A stretch of DNA of 64,000 nucleotides from Rhodococcus_F sp040656415 (GCF_040656415.1 NZ_JBFAMC010000001.1:1-64000); one strand, 5' to 3'. Shown: positions 9,793 to 19,193, counted from the first letter of the stretch. The notes: generated from the letters alone by a model not told the origin. A program made the numbers and translations.

Positions 9793-10926
9793 ATGACCGA
9801 ACTCGGGGGCCACTGCGACAGCCGCTTCGCGGCGCTGCGGGACGCGTTGAAGAAAAATCTCGATTCTGGCGCGGATCTCGGCGCCTCGATCGTCGTCACC
9901 TTGGACGGAGAACCTGTAGTCGACATGTGGGGTGGGTGGTCGGATGCGAACCGCACCACCGAATGGGGCCGAGACACCATTACCGCTGTGTTCTCGTCCA
10001 CCAAGACGGTCACCGCACTGGCAGCACTGGTGCTCGTCGACCGTGGACTGTTGGACGTGTATGCGCCTGTCGCGCGGTACTGGCCGGAATTCGCTGCTCG
10101 AGGAAAGGAACGCGTGGAGGTCAGGCACCTCCTCTCGCACACCTCTGGTGTCCCGGGCTGGGATCAGCCGGTCTCGGGTGAGGACCTCTACGACGTTGCG
10201 GAGTCGACGAAACGGCTTGCCGCGCAATCTCCGTGGTGGGAACCTGGGACCGCATCCGGGTACCACGCGCAGAGTTACGGACATTTGATCGGCGAGTTGA
10301 TCCGTCGCATCGACGGCCGCATGCTCGGGCGTTTCGTCGCTGAAGAGATCACCGGACCGCTGGGCGCCGACTTCCATATCGGACTGGACCCCTCCGAGTT
10401 CGGTCGGGTGTCCAACGTGGTCCCGCCGCCTTCTCCTCCGACCGCCCGTACCGATCACGACAGCGTCGCCTTCAGGGCGCTCAATGGTCCGACCCCTTAC
10501 GCCACAGACTCCTGGTCCAGGGAGTTCAGGACTAGCGAAAACGGTGCAGGCTCGGGTCACGGTAACGCACGATCACTTGCCCGCATCCACTCCGTAGTCG
10601 CGTGCGGTGGCGAAGTCGACGGCGTCCGCCTGCTGACTCCTGACACAATCGCGTTGATCTTCGAAGAGCAGTCGAACGGTGTCGACCTCGTTCTGGAGAA
10701 ACCGATTCGATTCGGGATCGGATATGGGCTGCCGACGCCTGCGTCAGTGCCGTTCGTTCCGGAAGGGCGGATCTGCTTCTGGGGCGGTTGGGGTGGCTCC
10801 GAGATCGTCATCGACACCGAACGCCGCATGACCATGGCATACGTGATGAATCGGATGAGTTCGGCGCTCATCGGTTCGAACCGCACAGCCCAGTACGTAG
10901 AGGCGACCTTCGACTCCCTGGGATGA
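9793..10926 (+). CDS. Serine hydrolase / beta-lactamase-related esterase (EstB/LipE-type)
   Basis: 377 residues. The class C beta-lactamase-like motif 1 (S-x-x-K) is SSTKT near residue 75. HLLSHTSGVPGW and ASGYHAQSYGHLIGEL (Tyr of motif 2) follow, and the C-terminal FWGGWGGSEIVID takes the place of the KTG motif. No signal peptide is visible, so it is probably a cytoplasmic or cell-associated esterase rather than a secreted beta-lactamase. Mycobacterial relatives are annotated as Lip esterases. ATG 9793 is preceded directly by an in-frame TTG, which is less likely to be used. Confidence 0.82.
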   Translation: MTELGGHCDSRFAALRDALKKNLDSGADLGASIVVTLDGEPVVDMWGGWSDANRTTEWGRDTITAVFSSTKTVTALAALVLVDRGLLDVYAPVARYWPEFAARGKERVEVRHLLSHTSGVPGWDQPVSGEDLYDVAESTKRLAAQSPWWEPGTASGYHAQSYGHLIGELIRRIDGRMLGRFVAEEITGPLGADFHIGLDPSEFGRVSNVVPPPSPPTARTDHDSVAFRALNGPTPYATDSWSREFRTSENGAGSGHGNARSLARIHSVVACGGEVDGVRLLTPDTIALIFEEQSNGVDLVLEKPIRFGIGYGLPTPASVPFVPEGRICFWGGWGGSEIVIDTERRMTMAYVMNRMSSALIGSNRTAQYVEATFDSLG

Positions 10927-11056
10927 CCGATTCGCGGCCCGGGCACCCACCCGCCAGAGACCGGTACTTCCGCCGCGACCGAACCGTAGGGTTTGAGGGG
11001 AGGCGCACATTGAAATGCTCCGATCCCACAACCGATCGACTGAAGGACCAAGACCA

Positions 11057-12142
11057 ATGCCGCAGCAGGTTCGAGGCGTCATCGCCCGCTCGAAGGGGGC
11101 CCCTGTCGAGATCGCGACCATCAACATTCCTGACCCAGGACCCGGCGAGGTGATCGTCGATATCGCCACCTGCGGGGTCTGCCACACGGACCTGACCTAC
11201 CGCGACGGTGGCATCAACGACGAGTTTCCGTTCCTGCTGGGCCACGAGGCTGCGGGCACCGTGGAGAGCGTCGGCGAGGGCGTCGACTCCGTTCAGGTCG
11301 GGGACTTCGTCGTCCTCAATTGGCGTGCCGTGTGCGGTCAGTGTCGCGCGTGCAAGCGCGGCCGCCCGCAGTACTGTTTCGACACCTTCAACGCGTCGCA
11401 GAAGATGACACTCGAGGACGGCACCGAACTCACCCCGGCACTGGGAATCGGCGCGTTTGCCGACAAGACCCTCGTCCACGCAGGCCAGTGCACCAAGGTG
11501 GACCCGTCGGCGGATCCGGCCGTCGTCGGATTGCTGGGTTGCGGTGTCATGGCCGGTTTCGGTGCAGCCGTGAACACCGGAAACGTTGGCCGTGGTGACA
11601 GTGTTGCCGTCATCGGGTGCGGTGGCGTCGGTGACGCCGCCATCATGGGTGCGCGCCTCGCAGGGGCGTCGACGATCATCGCGATCGATCGTGACGACAA
11701 GAAGCTCGACTGGGCACGGGATCTCGGTGCCACTCATACGATCAACGGTTCCAAGGTCGATGTCGTCGACGCGGTGCAGGAAGTGACAGGCGGATTCGGC
11801 GCGGACGTGGTGGTCGACGCGGTGGGTCGTCCGGAAACCTGGAAGCAGGCGTTCTACGCTCGTGACCTCGCGGGAACAGTGGTCCTGGTCGGCGTGCCCA
11901 CACCCGACATGACTATCGAGATGCCTCTGGTCGACTTCTTCTCTCGCGGCGGCGCACTCAAGTCGTCGTGGTACGGGGACTGCCTGCCCGAGCGGGATTT
12001 CCCCATGCTCGTCGACCTGTACCGACAGGAGCGTCTGCCTCTGGAGAAATTCGTGACCGAACGCATCGCTATCGACCAGGTCGAAGAAGCGTTCCATACG
12101 ATGCACGCCGGTGAAGTGCTGCGCTCGGTGGTCGTCCTGTGA
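11057..12142 (+). CDS. mscR: S-(hydroxymethyl)mycothiol dehydrogenase (mycothiol-dependent formaldehyde dehydrogenase)
   Basis: 361 residues of the zinc-dependent medium-chain dehydrogenase family. Catalytic-zinc region CGVCHTD and GHEAAG; structural-zinc Cys ladder CGQCRACKRGRPQYC; NAD-binding GCGGVGDAAIMGARLAGA. The set CFDTFNASQKMTLEDG and LVDFFSRGGALKSSWYGD matches actinobacterial mycothiol-dependent enzymes (AdhE2/MscR) rather than generic alcohol dehydrogenases. It oxidises the formaldehyde-mycothiol adduct and can also reduce S-nitrosomycothiol. ATG 11057 has GAAGGA about 9 nt upstream. Its stop overlaps the next gene by 4 nt, matching the Rv2259-Rv2260 pairing in M. tuberculosis. Confidence 0.92.
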   Translation: MPQQVRGVIARSKGAPVEIATINIPDPGPGEVIVDIATCGVCHTDLTYRDGGINDEFPFLLGHEAAGTVESVGEGVDSVQVGDFVVLNWRAVCGQCRACKRGRPQYCFDTFNASQKMTLEDGTELTPALGIGAFADKTLVHAGQCTKVDPSADPAVVGLLGCGVMAGFGAAVNTGNVGRGDSVAVIGCGGVGDAAIMGARLAGASTIIAIDRDDKKLDWARDLGATHTINGSKVDVVDAVQEVTGGFGADVVVDAVGRPETWKQAFYARDLAGTVVLVGVPTPDMTIEMPLVDFFSRGGALKSSWYGDCLPERDFPMLVDLYRQERLPLEKFVTERIAIDQVEEAFHTMHAGEVLRSVVVL

Positions 12143-12765
12143 GCGGCAAATTTCGGATCGAACGTGTTGTCACCGAAGGAACCTTCACCCTCGACGGTGG
12201 AACGTGGAACGTCGACAACAACATCTGGCTTATCGGCGACGACACCGAAGTCGTGATAGTCGATGCGGCGCACGATGCGTCGCCGATCATCGATGCGGTC
12301 GGCGGCCGCCACGTCAACGCAATCATCTGCACCCACGGTCACAACGATCACGTCACTGTCGCACCGGAACTCGCCACCCGGCTGGACGCTCCGGTGTACC
12401 TGCACCCCGGCGACAACGTGCTGTGGAATATGACACATCATGGGGAGCCGTACCGCCATCTCGAGGACGAGCAGCGTATCTCCGTTGCGGGCACCACCAT
12501 CGAGGTGATCCATACCCCGGGCCACTCGCCGGGGTCGTCCTGCCTGTATTTGCCGGATGCTCGAGCGCTGTTCTCCGGCGACACCCTGTTCTCCGGAGGC
12601 CCGGGTGCAACAGGCCGGTCGTATTCCGACTTCCCGACGATCATCGGCTCGATCCGCGATCGACTGTTCATCCTGCCCGAAGAAACGCTGGTTCACACAG
12701 GGCATGGTGATGGCACCACGATCGGCACCGAAGCTCCGCACCTAGAGGAATGGCTACGCGGGTAA
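12139..12765 (+). CDS. Metallo-beta-lactamase-fold hydrolase partnered with MscR
   Basis: 208 residues with a full metallo-hydrolase ligand set: THGHNDH near residue 70, HTPGHSPGS, FSGDTLF and a C-terminal HTGHGDGTTIG. The GTG start at 12139 overlaps the mscR stop (GTGA), so the two are translationally coupled. The conserved neighbourhood suggests it acts on the mycothiol thioester or adduct made by MscR, for example hydrolysing S-formylmycothiol to formate. That reaction is inferred from the pairing and the glyoxalase-II-like fold. Confidence 0.88.
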   Translation: MSGKFRIERVVTEGTFTLDGGTWNVDNNIWLIGDDTEVVIVDAAHDASPIIDAVGGRHVNAIICTHGHNDHVTVAPELATRLDAPVYLHPGDNVLWNMTHHGEPYRHLEDEQRISVAGTTIEVIHTPGHSPGSSCLYLPDARALFSGDTLFSGGPGATGRSYSDFPTIIGSIRDRLFILPEETLVHTGHGDGTTIGTEAPHLEEWLRG

Positions 12766-12774
12766 ACTCGCGGA

Positions 12775-15078
12775 ATGAGCAGCGCCGACAAATTCACTTT
12801 CGACGAGAACGATGTCGTCGTCACGCCTGAGAAGTCCTATGCGGCGGGTATTCCCGCGGTGTTGGTCTCGCTTCGTCGAGGCGTCGAGCAGATGGGTTCC
12901 CTTCGGACCTTACGTACGTTGTCGAAGCTGAATCAGCGCCAGGGGTTCGACTGTCCCGGGTGTGCGTGGCCGGAGACTCCTGGGCACCGTAAGCACATCG
13001 AGTTCTGCGAGAACGGCGTGAAGGCGGTTGCAGAGGAGGCCACGACTCGCAAGATCACTTCCGAGTTCTTCGCCCGGTATTCGGTGGCAGAGCTGCTGGG
13101 AAAGACCGAGTACTGGCTGGGACAGCAAGGGCGGCTGACGCATCCGATGGTGCTGCGCCCAGGCGCGACGCACTATGAACCGCTGGGCTGGGATGCGGCG
13201 TTCACGTTGATTGCCGACAAGTTGCGTGCGCTGAGATCTCCACACGAGGCTGTCTTCTATACCTCTGGTCGCACGTCGAACGAGGCAGCGTTCCTGTATC
13301 AGTTGATGATTCGCTCTTTCGGGACCAACAATATGCCGGACTGCTCGAACATGTGCCACGAGTCCACGAGTTCGGCGTTGTCGGAGTCGATCGGGATCGG
13401 AAAGGGCTCTGTATCGGTTCCTGACATCGAGTCCGCCGACCTGATCTTGATCGCGGGACAGAACCCGGGCACCAACCACCCCCGCATGCTCTCGACCCTC
13501 GAGCGCGCGAAGGCGAACGGGGCTAGAGTGATTGCGATCAACCCACTGCTCGAGGCGGGTCTGATGCGATTCAAGGATCCGCAGAAGGTGCACGGGCTGA
13601 TCGGTGACGGGATCGCGATCGCCGACGAGTACCTGCAGATTCGGATAGGTGGCGACCAGGCCCTGTTCCAAGGGCTGGGCAGGCTGCTGCTCGAGGAGGA
13701 AGACCGCAACCCGGGCACCGTACTCGACCGCGAGTTCATCGACCGGCACACCGCAGGGTTCGAGGAGTATGCCGCGCATGTTCGTGGGGTCGATCTGAAA
13801 ACCGTGACCCAGGCGACGGGCCTGGCGCTCGAACAGATCCAGCGAACTGCGGAGGCGTTGATCGCGTCGAAGAAGACGATCATCTGTTGGGCCATGGGGC
13901 TGACCCAGCATACACACGCGGTTGCGACGATCCAGGATGCTGCGAACTTGCTGCTGCTGCAGGGAATGATCGGAAAGCCGGGTGCCGGCCTGTGCCCGGT
14001 CCGGGGTCACTCCAATGTTCAGGGTGACCGGACGATGGGGATCTGGGAGAAGATGCCCGAGTCCTTTCTCGCCGCTCTCGACAAGGAGTTCGGCATCATC
14101 TCCCCGCGAGGAGACGGACTCGACTCGGTCGGCTCGATTCGAGCCATGCGTGACGGCAAGGTGTCGGTATTCGTCGGGATGGGCGGCAACTTCGTCGCGG
14201 CCACCCCGGATACCGAGGTCACCGAATCGGCAATTCGCCAGTGCGGGCTGACGGTGCAGGTGTCGACGAAACTCAACCGCAGTCATCTCGTCACCGGTGA
14301 AACCGCGTTGATCCTGCCGTCGCTCGGGCGTACCGACCGCGACATCCAGGCGAGCGGCAAGCAAAAGGTGTCCGTGGAGGATTCGATGTCGGTGGTGCAT
14401 CTCTCCCGCGGCAACCTCCAACCAGCCAGTGAACATCTGCGCAGTGAGGTCGCCATCGTTTGTGGGATCGCGACAGCGCTGTTCGGCACGGATCACTCGG
14501 TTCCCTGGCAGGAGTTTGCCGCCGATTACGATCGGATTCGTGATTCGATCGCTCGCGTGATTCCCGGGTTCGAGGACTTCAACCGGAGGGTACGGCAACC
14601 GGACGGGTTCGCATTGCCGCATCCGCCTCGGGACGAACGGCGATTCAGCACGTCGACGGGGAAGGCGAATTTCACCGTCAACGAGTTGTCATGGCTGCCG
14701 GCTCCAGAGGGCCGACTGATTCTGCAGACGATGCGCAGCCACGACCAGTACAACACCACGATCTACGGCCTCGACGATCGCTATCGCGGAGTCAAGGGTG
14801 GGCGTCGCGTACTGTTCATCCACCCTGACGACATCGCCGCCTTCGGTGGGGCAGCCGGTGATCGGGTGGACTTGGTCTCCGAATGGACCGATTCCGAAGG
14901 AAAGGTGCAGGAGCGCCGCGCCGACGATTTTCGGCTGGTGCCGTTCCAGACTCCGGTAGGAAACGTGGCCGCCTATTATCCGGAGACGAACTCGCTGATT
15001 CCGCTCGATCACGTGGCGAGGAAATCGAATACACCGGTGTCCAAGGCGATCACGATCCGTCTGGAGCGGAGACACTGA
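12775..15078 (+). CDS. FdhF/YdeP-family molybdopterin oxidoreductase (formate dehydrogenase-like)
   Basis: 767 residues. The N-terminus carries the family motif GFDCPGCAWPETPGHRK with a further Cys at EFCENG. The Mo-bisMGD domains include YTSGRTSNEAAFLYQLMIR, NMCHESTSSALSESIGIGKG, GQNPGTNHPRML and GMIGKPGAGLCPVRGHSNVQGDRT. The Cys in NMCHES is a candidate Mo ligand, and no in-frame TGA was seen, so it is not a selenoprotein. It starts 9 nt after the hydrolase gene and its TGA overlaps the fdhD ATG, so it belongs to the formaldehyde cluster. Formate oxidation is likely from context, but YdeP-type enzymes are poorly characterised. Confidence 0.88.
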   Translation: MSSADKFTFDENDVVVTPEKSYAAGIPAVLVSLRRGVEQMGSLRTLRTLSKLNQRQGFDCPGCAWPETPGHRKHIEFCENGVKAVAEEATTRKITSEFFARYSVAELLGKTEYWLGQQGRLTHPMVLRPGATHYEPLGWDAAFTLIADKLRALRSPHEAVFYTSGRTSNEAAFLYQLMIRSFGTNNMPDCSNMCHESTSSALSESIGIGKGSVSVPDIESADLILIAGQNPGTNHPRMLSTLERAKANGARVIAINPLLEAGLMRFKDPQKVHGLIGDGIAIADEYLQIRIGGDQALFQGLGRLLLEEEDRNPGTVLDREFIDRHTAGFEEYAAHVRGVDLKTVTQATGLALEQIQRTAEALIASKKTIICWAMGLTQHTHAVATIQDAANLLLLQGMIGKPGAGLCPVRGHSNVQGDRTMGIWEKMPESFLAALDKEFGIISPRGDGLDSVGSIRAMRDGKVSVFVGMGGNFVAATPDTEVTESAIRQCGLTVQVSTKLNRSHLVTGETALILPSLGRTDRDIQASGKQKVSVEDSMSVVHLSRGNLQPASEHLRSEVAIVCGIATALFGTDHSVPWQEFAADYDRIRDSIARVIPGFEDFNRRVRQPDGFALPHPPRDERRFSTSTGKANFTVNELSWLPAPEGRLILQTMRSHDQYNTTIYGLDDRYRGVKGGRRVLFIHPDDIAAFGGAAGDRVDLVSEWTDSEGKVQERRADDFRLVPFQTPVGNVAAYYPETNSLIPLDHVARKSNTPVSKAITIRLERRH

Positions 15079-15899
15079 TGGGCCGTGTCACGACTCGCAC
15101 TCCGGTCACCCGGATCAGTGGAACGCGACAATCGACCCGCCCGGATACCGTGGTGGTGGAAGAGCCACTAGAAATCCGTTTGAACGGACGACCACTGGCC
15201 GTGACCATGAGGACTCCCGGGTCCGATGTCGAACTGGCCCAGGGATTTCTACTGACCGAGGGGATAATCTCGGATCGTTCGGACATCGTGTCGATTCGCT
15301 TCTGCAACAGCGTCGACGAATACGGGGTGAACACATACAACGTCCTCGACGTCGAACTCGCGCCGACAGTGACGCCACCCGAGACCGGGATCGAGCGCAA
15401 TTTCTATACCACCTCTTCGTGTGGGGTATGCGGAAAGGCGTCGTTGGATGCGATCCGGCAGCGGACCCGGCACTCACCGGCCGACGATGCGGTGCGGATT
15501 CCGGCCGCAACGCTCGCCGAGTTGCCGGATGTCTTGCGGTCGGCCCAGCGAGTATTCGATGTCACCGGTGGTTTGCATGCAGCCGGGTTGTATTCGCGTA
15601 CTGGTGAATTGCTCGCGAGCCGGGAAGATGTCGGCAGGCACAACGCGGTCGACAAATTGGTCGGGTGGGCAACTGAGCAAAGCCTTCTTCCGCTGCGGGG
15701 AACCGTAATGCTCGTCAGCGGCAGGGCTTCGTTCGAGTTGGTGCAGAAGGCGGTGATGGCGGGCACTCCCGTGCTTGCCGCCGTGTCCGCGCCTTCGTCG
15801 CTCGCCATCGACCTTGCCCGTGACGCGGGCCTCACCCTCATCGGGTTTCTGCGTGACTCCACGATGAACATCTATGCCCACCCGGAACGCATCACCTGA
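15078..15899 (+). CDS. fdhD: Formate dehydrogenase accessory sulfurtransferase FdhD
   Basis: 273 residues with the FdhD catalytic motif SSCGVCGKASLDAI (CxxC near residue 115), VEEPLEIRLNGRPL at the N-terminus and REDVGRHNAVDKLVG further on. FdhD moves sulfur from a cysteine desulfurase to the Mo-bisMGD cofactor, which formate dehydrogenases need. The ATG at 15078 overlaps the upstream TGA by 1 nt (TGATG). This supports the preceding gene being an FDH-type molybdoenzyme that depends on FdhD. Confidence 0.94.
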   Translation: MGRVTTRTPVTRISGTRQSTRPDTVVVEEPLEIRLNGRPLAVTMRTPGSDVELAQGFLLTEGIISDRSDIVSIRFCNSVDEYGVNTYNVLDVELAPTVTPPETGIERNFYTTSSCGVCGKASLDAIRQRTRHSPADDAVRIPAATLAELPDVLRSAQRVFDVTGGLHAAGLYSRTGELLASREDVGRHNAVDKLVGWATEQSLLPLRGTVMLVSGRASFELVQKAVMAGTPVLAAVSAPSSLAIDLARDAGLTLIGFLRDSTMNIYAHPERIT

Positions 15900-15907
15900 C
15901 CCGGCGA

Positions 15908-16678
15908 CTACAGCGCTGCGTTCTTGTCGAACTCCGTGGCGAGTTCCTTCGCGACCCGCGCGAGAAGCGGAACGATGTGGTCTGCCGACTCGATGGTGAC
16001 GCGGGCTGCGGGCCCGGAGACGGAGATCGCGGTAGGTGTGGGTGCGTTGGGTACCGGAACGGAGAAGCATCGGACGCCGATCTCGAGTTCACCTTCGTCG
16101 ATCGCGTACCCGCGCTTCCGGCTCAATTCCAGATCCGAGATGAGTGAGTCCGGGTCCGTCAACGAATTCTCGGTATAGGTCGGCATGCCTACCCGGCCCA
16201 CGAGCGAGCGAACCGCCTCGTTGGACATTTGCATGAGTAGGGCCTTGCCGACACCTGTGCAGTGCGTGTACACACGGCGGCCGACCTCCGTAAACATTCG
16301 CATCGCGTGTTCGGACGGGACCTGTGCGACGTAGACGGCCATGGTTCCGTCGAGGACGGCCATGTTCGCTGTCTCGCCGGTGCCTCTCACCAGTTCCGAC
16401 AGATGAGGGCGGGACCAGGCGCCGATCAGCTGAGTGGCACTCTCGCCGAGCCGAATAAGTTTTGGGCCAAGGGCATACCGTCGATTCGGCAGTTGCCGGA
16501 CATACCCGCGATTCATCAGTGTGCGGATGAGCCGGTGGATCGTCGGGAGGGGCAGACCGGCCATGTCGGCGAGTTCGCTGACTCCGATGGAACCGCCGGC
16601 GCTCGCCATGATCTCGAGAATGTCGAATGCGCGTTCGACCGACTGCACTCCACCGGCCGGATTCTGACCGTTCGACAT
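15908..16678 (-). CDS. IclR family transcriptional regulator, divergent from malate synthase
   Basis: 256 residues. The N-terminal winged HTH is GVQSVERAFDILEIMAS then GVSELADMAGLPLPTIHRL; the C-terminal IclR effector domain includes YTHCTGVGKALLMQM and GYAIDEGELEIGVRCFSVPV. The ATG at 16678 was preferred because a GGAG lies 6 nt upstream; an in-frame ATG at 16690 is also possible. It is divergent from glcB with a palindrome in between, the layout of IclR regulators of glyoxylate or acetate metabolism. Control of glcB is inferred. It converges on fdhD with an 8-bp gap. Confidence 0.88.
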   Translation of the reverse strand: MSNGQNPAGGVQSVERAFDILEIMASAGGSIGVSELADMAGLPLPTIHRLIRTLMNRGYVRQLPNRRYALGPKLIRLGESATQLIGAWSRPHLSELVRGTGETANMAVLDGTMAVYVAQVPSEHAMRMFTEVGRRVYTHCTGVGKALLMQMSNEAVRSLVGRVGMPTYTENSLTDPDSLISDLELSRKRGYAIDEGELEIGVRCFSVPVPNAPTPTAISVSGPAARVTIESADHIVPLLARVAKELATEFDKNAAL

Positions 16679-16788
16679 GTCTGGCTCCATCTTCTGGTGT
16701 TACCACGGTCACTCAGCGCGCATGATCACGCCGCACGGCGGCCCCGTGTGTTGACAGGACACCGCCGACAAGGTTTTCTCTATGTCAA

Positions 16789-16812
16789 GATACGAAACAG
16801 TGTTTCCGTATC
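16789..16812. promoter_or_regulatory. Imperfect palindrome, candidate IclR operator
   Basis: GATACG at 16789-16794 and CGTATC at 16807-16812 are exact inverted arms, and inside them GAAAC (16794-16798) and GTTTC (16802-16806) form a second inverted pair. The site sits 40 bp upstream of the glcB ATG in the divergent iclR-glcB gap. Operator function is inferred from symmetry and position. A TTGACA at 16751-16756 lies further upstream, but I could not pair it with a good -10. Confidence 0.5.
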
Positions 16813-16851
16813 ATGGAAGTTATCACAAAGTGCGGAAGGGTGAGGCGTTTC

Positions 16852-19056
16852 ATGACTGAGCGTGTTCAGGTCGGCGGTCTTCAGGTCGCGAAGGTGCTCT
16901 ACGACTTCGTCGGAAACGAGGCGCTGCCTGGTACCGGCGTGGACGTCGATGCGTTCTGGGCCGGTGCGGACAAGGTGATCAACGAGCTGGCACCGAAGAA
17001 CCGGGATCTGCTCGCCATCCGTGAGGACCTTCAGACGAAGATTGATTCCTGGCATCGTGATCGAGCGGGCAAGCCGATCGATCAGGACGAGTACCAGGCG
17101 TTTCTCACCGAGATCGGGTACCTCGTACCCGCCCCCGAACCGTTCGAGGTGACCACTGCGAACGTGGACACCGAGATCGCCTCGACTGCGGGTCCGCAGT
17201 TGGTGGTCCCAGTTCTCAACGCTCGCTTCGCTTTGAACGCATCCAACGCGCGGTGGGGGTCACTCTACGACGCGCTGTATGGCACCAATGCCATTTCCGA
17301 GGACGATGGTGCGGAAAAGGGAAAGGGGTACAACAAGGTCCGAGGCGACAAGGTCATCGCTTGGGCGCGCGACTTCCTCGATACCGCCGCTCCGCTCGCC
17401 TCCGGCTCGCATGCGGATTCAACCAGGTACTTCGTTGACGGAACCAGCCTGTCCATCACTCTTGCAGATGGCAGCACCACCACTTTGGCAGAGCCGAGTG
17501 CATTCGTCGGGTATCTGGGAGAGAAGGATTCTCCCACCAGCGTGTTGCTGCGCCACAACGGCCTGCACGCCGAGATTCAGATCGATCCGAACTCCCCGAT
17601 CGGGTCCACCGACCCGGCCGGGGTCAAGGACGTGGTCCTCGAGTCGGCGGTCACCACGATCATGGACTTCGAGGACTCGGTCGCTGCTGTCGATGCCGAT
17701 GACAAGGTGATCGGCTACCGCAATTGGCTGGGCCTGAACCGCGGCGACCTCGAGGCCGAGATGACCAAGGCCGGAAAGCCGTTCACCCGTAGGTTGAATC
17801 CCGATCGCATCTACGCCGCACCCGACGGTGGTGACTTGGTGTTGCACGGACGGTCGTTGCTGTTCGTCCGCAACGTCGGACACCTGATGACGAATCCGGC
17901 GATCCTCGACGCAGAGGGCCGAGAGGTGCCCGAGGGCATCATGGATGCACTGATCACCTCTCTCTGCGCCATTCACGGCCAGTCCGTCTCCGAGGCGACG
18001 GGCCCCTTGGCCAACTCCCGTACCGGGTCGATCTACATCGTGAAACCCAAGCAGCACGGCCCCGACGAGGTTGCGTTCACCACGGAACTCTTCGGCCGCG
18101 TCGAAGATGTGTTGGGCCTTCCCGCCAACACGATCAAGGTCGGGATCATGGACGAGGAACGACGCACCACGGTCAACCTGGCCGCCTGCATCAAGGAAGC
18201 GGCGCAGCGAGTGGTGTTCATCAACACCGGGTTCCTCGACCGCACCGGCGACGAGATCCACACCTCGATGGAGGCTGGGCCGATGGTCCGCAAGGGCGCC
18301 ATGAAGACGCAGAAGTGGATCGCCGCGTACGAGGACTGGAACGTCGACACCGGCCTGGCTGCCGGCCTGCAGGGGCGGGCTCAGATCGGTAAAGGCATGT
18401 GGGCAATGACCGAGCTGATGGCCGAGATGCTCGAACAGAAGATCGGCCACCCGAAGGCCGGCGCGAACACCGCGTGGGTTCCGTCGCCGACCGGGGCGAC
18501 GTTGCACGCTACCCACTACCACCACGTTGATGTCTTCGCTGTTCAGGACGGGTTGAAGGGCCACCCGCGGGCGACCCTCGAGGGAATCCTCACCGTGCCC
18601 GTCGCCGAGGACACCAACTGGTCCGAGGCGGAAAAGCGCGAGGAACTCGACAACAACTGCCAGTCGATCCTCGGGTATGTGGTGCGATGGATCGACGCTG
18701 GTGTCGGCTGCTCGAAGGTTCCCGACATCCACGATGTCGACCTGATGGAAGACCGGGCCACCCTCCGCATCTCCAGCCAGCTTCTCGCGAACTGGATACG
18801 CCACAGCATCGTCACCGAAGGGGATGTGGTCGCTTCTCTCGAACGGATGGCGCCAGTGGTCGACCGGCAGAACGAGGGTGACCCCACCTATCGTCCGATG
18901 GCTCCGGATTTCGACTCGAGCATCGCCTTCCAAGCAGCCAAGGAGCTCATCCTCGAAGGCGCCAAGCAGCCCTCCGGGTACACCGAACCGATCCTGCATC
19001 GCCGTCGGCGCGAATACAAAGCCGCTGCGGCCGCAGCATCGTCAGCCTCCGCCTGA
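16852..19056 (+). CDS. glcB: Malate synthase G
   Basis: 734 residues, close to M. tuberculosis GlcB. Motifs include RWGSLYDALYGTNAI, TTIMDFEDSVAAVDADDK, the glyoxylate/Mg site region KVGIMDEERRTTVNL, the acetyl-CoA site region HYHHVDVFAVQ, and the C-terminal CSKVPDIHDVDLMEDRATLRIS. It condenses glyoxylate with acetyl-CoA to malate in the glyoxylate shunt. ATG 16852 follows a GGAAGGGTGAGG tract; the in-frame ATG at 16813 lies at the edge of the palindrome and is unlikely. An IclR regulator diverges upstream and a strong hairpin follows. Confidence 0.96.
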   Translation: MTERVQVGGLQVAKVLYDFVGNEALPGTGVDVDAFWAGADKVINELAPKNRDLLAIREDLQTKIDSWHRDRAGKPIDQDEYQAFLTEIGYLVPAPEPFEVTTANVDTEIASTAGPQLVVPVLNARFALNASNARWGSLYDALYGTNAISEDDGAEKGKGYNKVRGDKVIAWARDFLDTAAPLASGSHADSTRYFVDGTSLSITLADGSTTTLAEPSAFVGYLGEKDSPTSVLLRHNGLHAEIQIDPNSPIGSTDPAGVKDVVLESAVTTIMDFEDSVAAVDADDKVIGYRNWLGLNRGDLEAEMTKAGKPFTRRLNPDRIYAAPDGGDLVLHGRSLLFVRNVGHLMTNPAILDAEGREVPEGIMDALITSLCAIHGQSVSEATGPLANSRTGSIYIVKPKQHGPDEVAFTTELFGRVEDVLGLPANTIKVGIMDEERRTTVNLAACIKEAAQRVVFINTGFLDRTGDEIHTSMEAGPMVRKGAMKTQKWIAAYEDWNVDTGLAAGLQGRAQIGKGMWAMTELMAEMLEQKIGHPKAGANTAWVPSPTGATLHATHYHHVDVFAVQDGLKGHPRATLEGILTVPVAEDTNWSEAEKREELDNNCQSILGYVVRWIDAGVGCSKVPDIHDVDLMEDRATLRISSQLLANWIRHSIVTEGDVVASLERMAPVVDRQNEGDPTYRPMAPDFDSSIAFQAAKELILEGAKQPSGYTEPILHRRRREYKAAAAAASSASA

Positions 19057-19070
19057 CCCCGATACGGAGT

Positions 19071-19100
19071 ACTTCTCGGGCCGCGCATGGCCCGAGAAGT
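19071..19100 (+). terminator. 12-bp perfect hairpin after glcB
   Basis: ACTTCTCGGGCC (19071-19082) and GGCCCGAGAAGT (19089-19100) form a perfect 12-bp stem with a 6-nt loop, 15 nt after the glcB stop. There is no T-tract, as is common for actinobacterial hairpin terminators. Confidence 0.7.
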
Positions 19101-19193
19101 GCTCTCGGTGGCGGCCTCCGGGTCGCAGCGGGCGCCGCTACTCTGGGTTGCGGAGCGTGAGGAGCAACACATGACGAAGTCAGTCTGCCGCCT

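Noticed and set aside
9454..10560. 368-codon minus-strand frame across mqo end and the serine hydrolase
   Set aside because: Overlaps two clear plus-strand genes and has shadow-type composition.
12910..14622. 570-codon open frame on the minus strand
   Set aside because: It is the antisense shadow of the FdhF/YdeP gene; its translation is Arg/His-rich with no family motifs, as expected in high-GC DNA.
12775..15078. Possible selenocysteine formate dehydrogenase
   Set aside because: The frame has no internal TGA and a Cys is available as Mo ligand.
17419..18999. 526-codon open frame on the minus strand
   Set aside because: Shadow of glcB; no start signal and no domain features.
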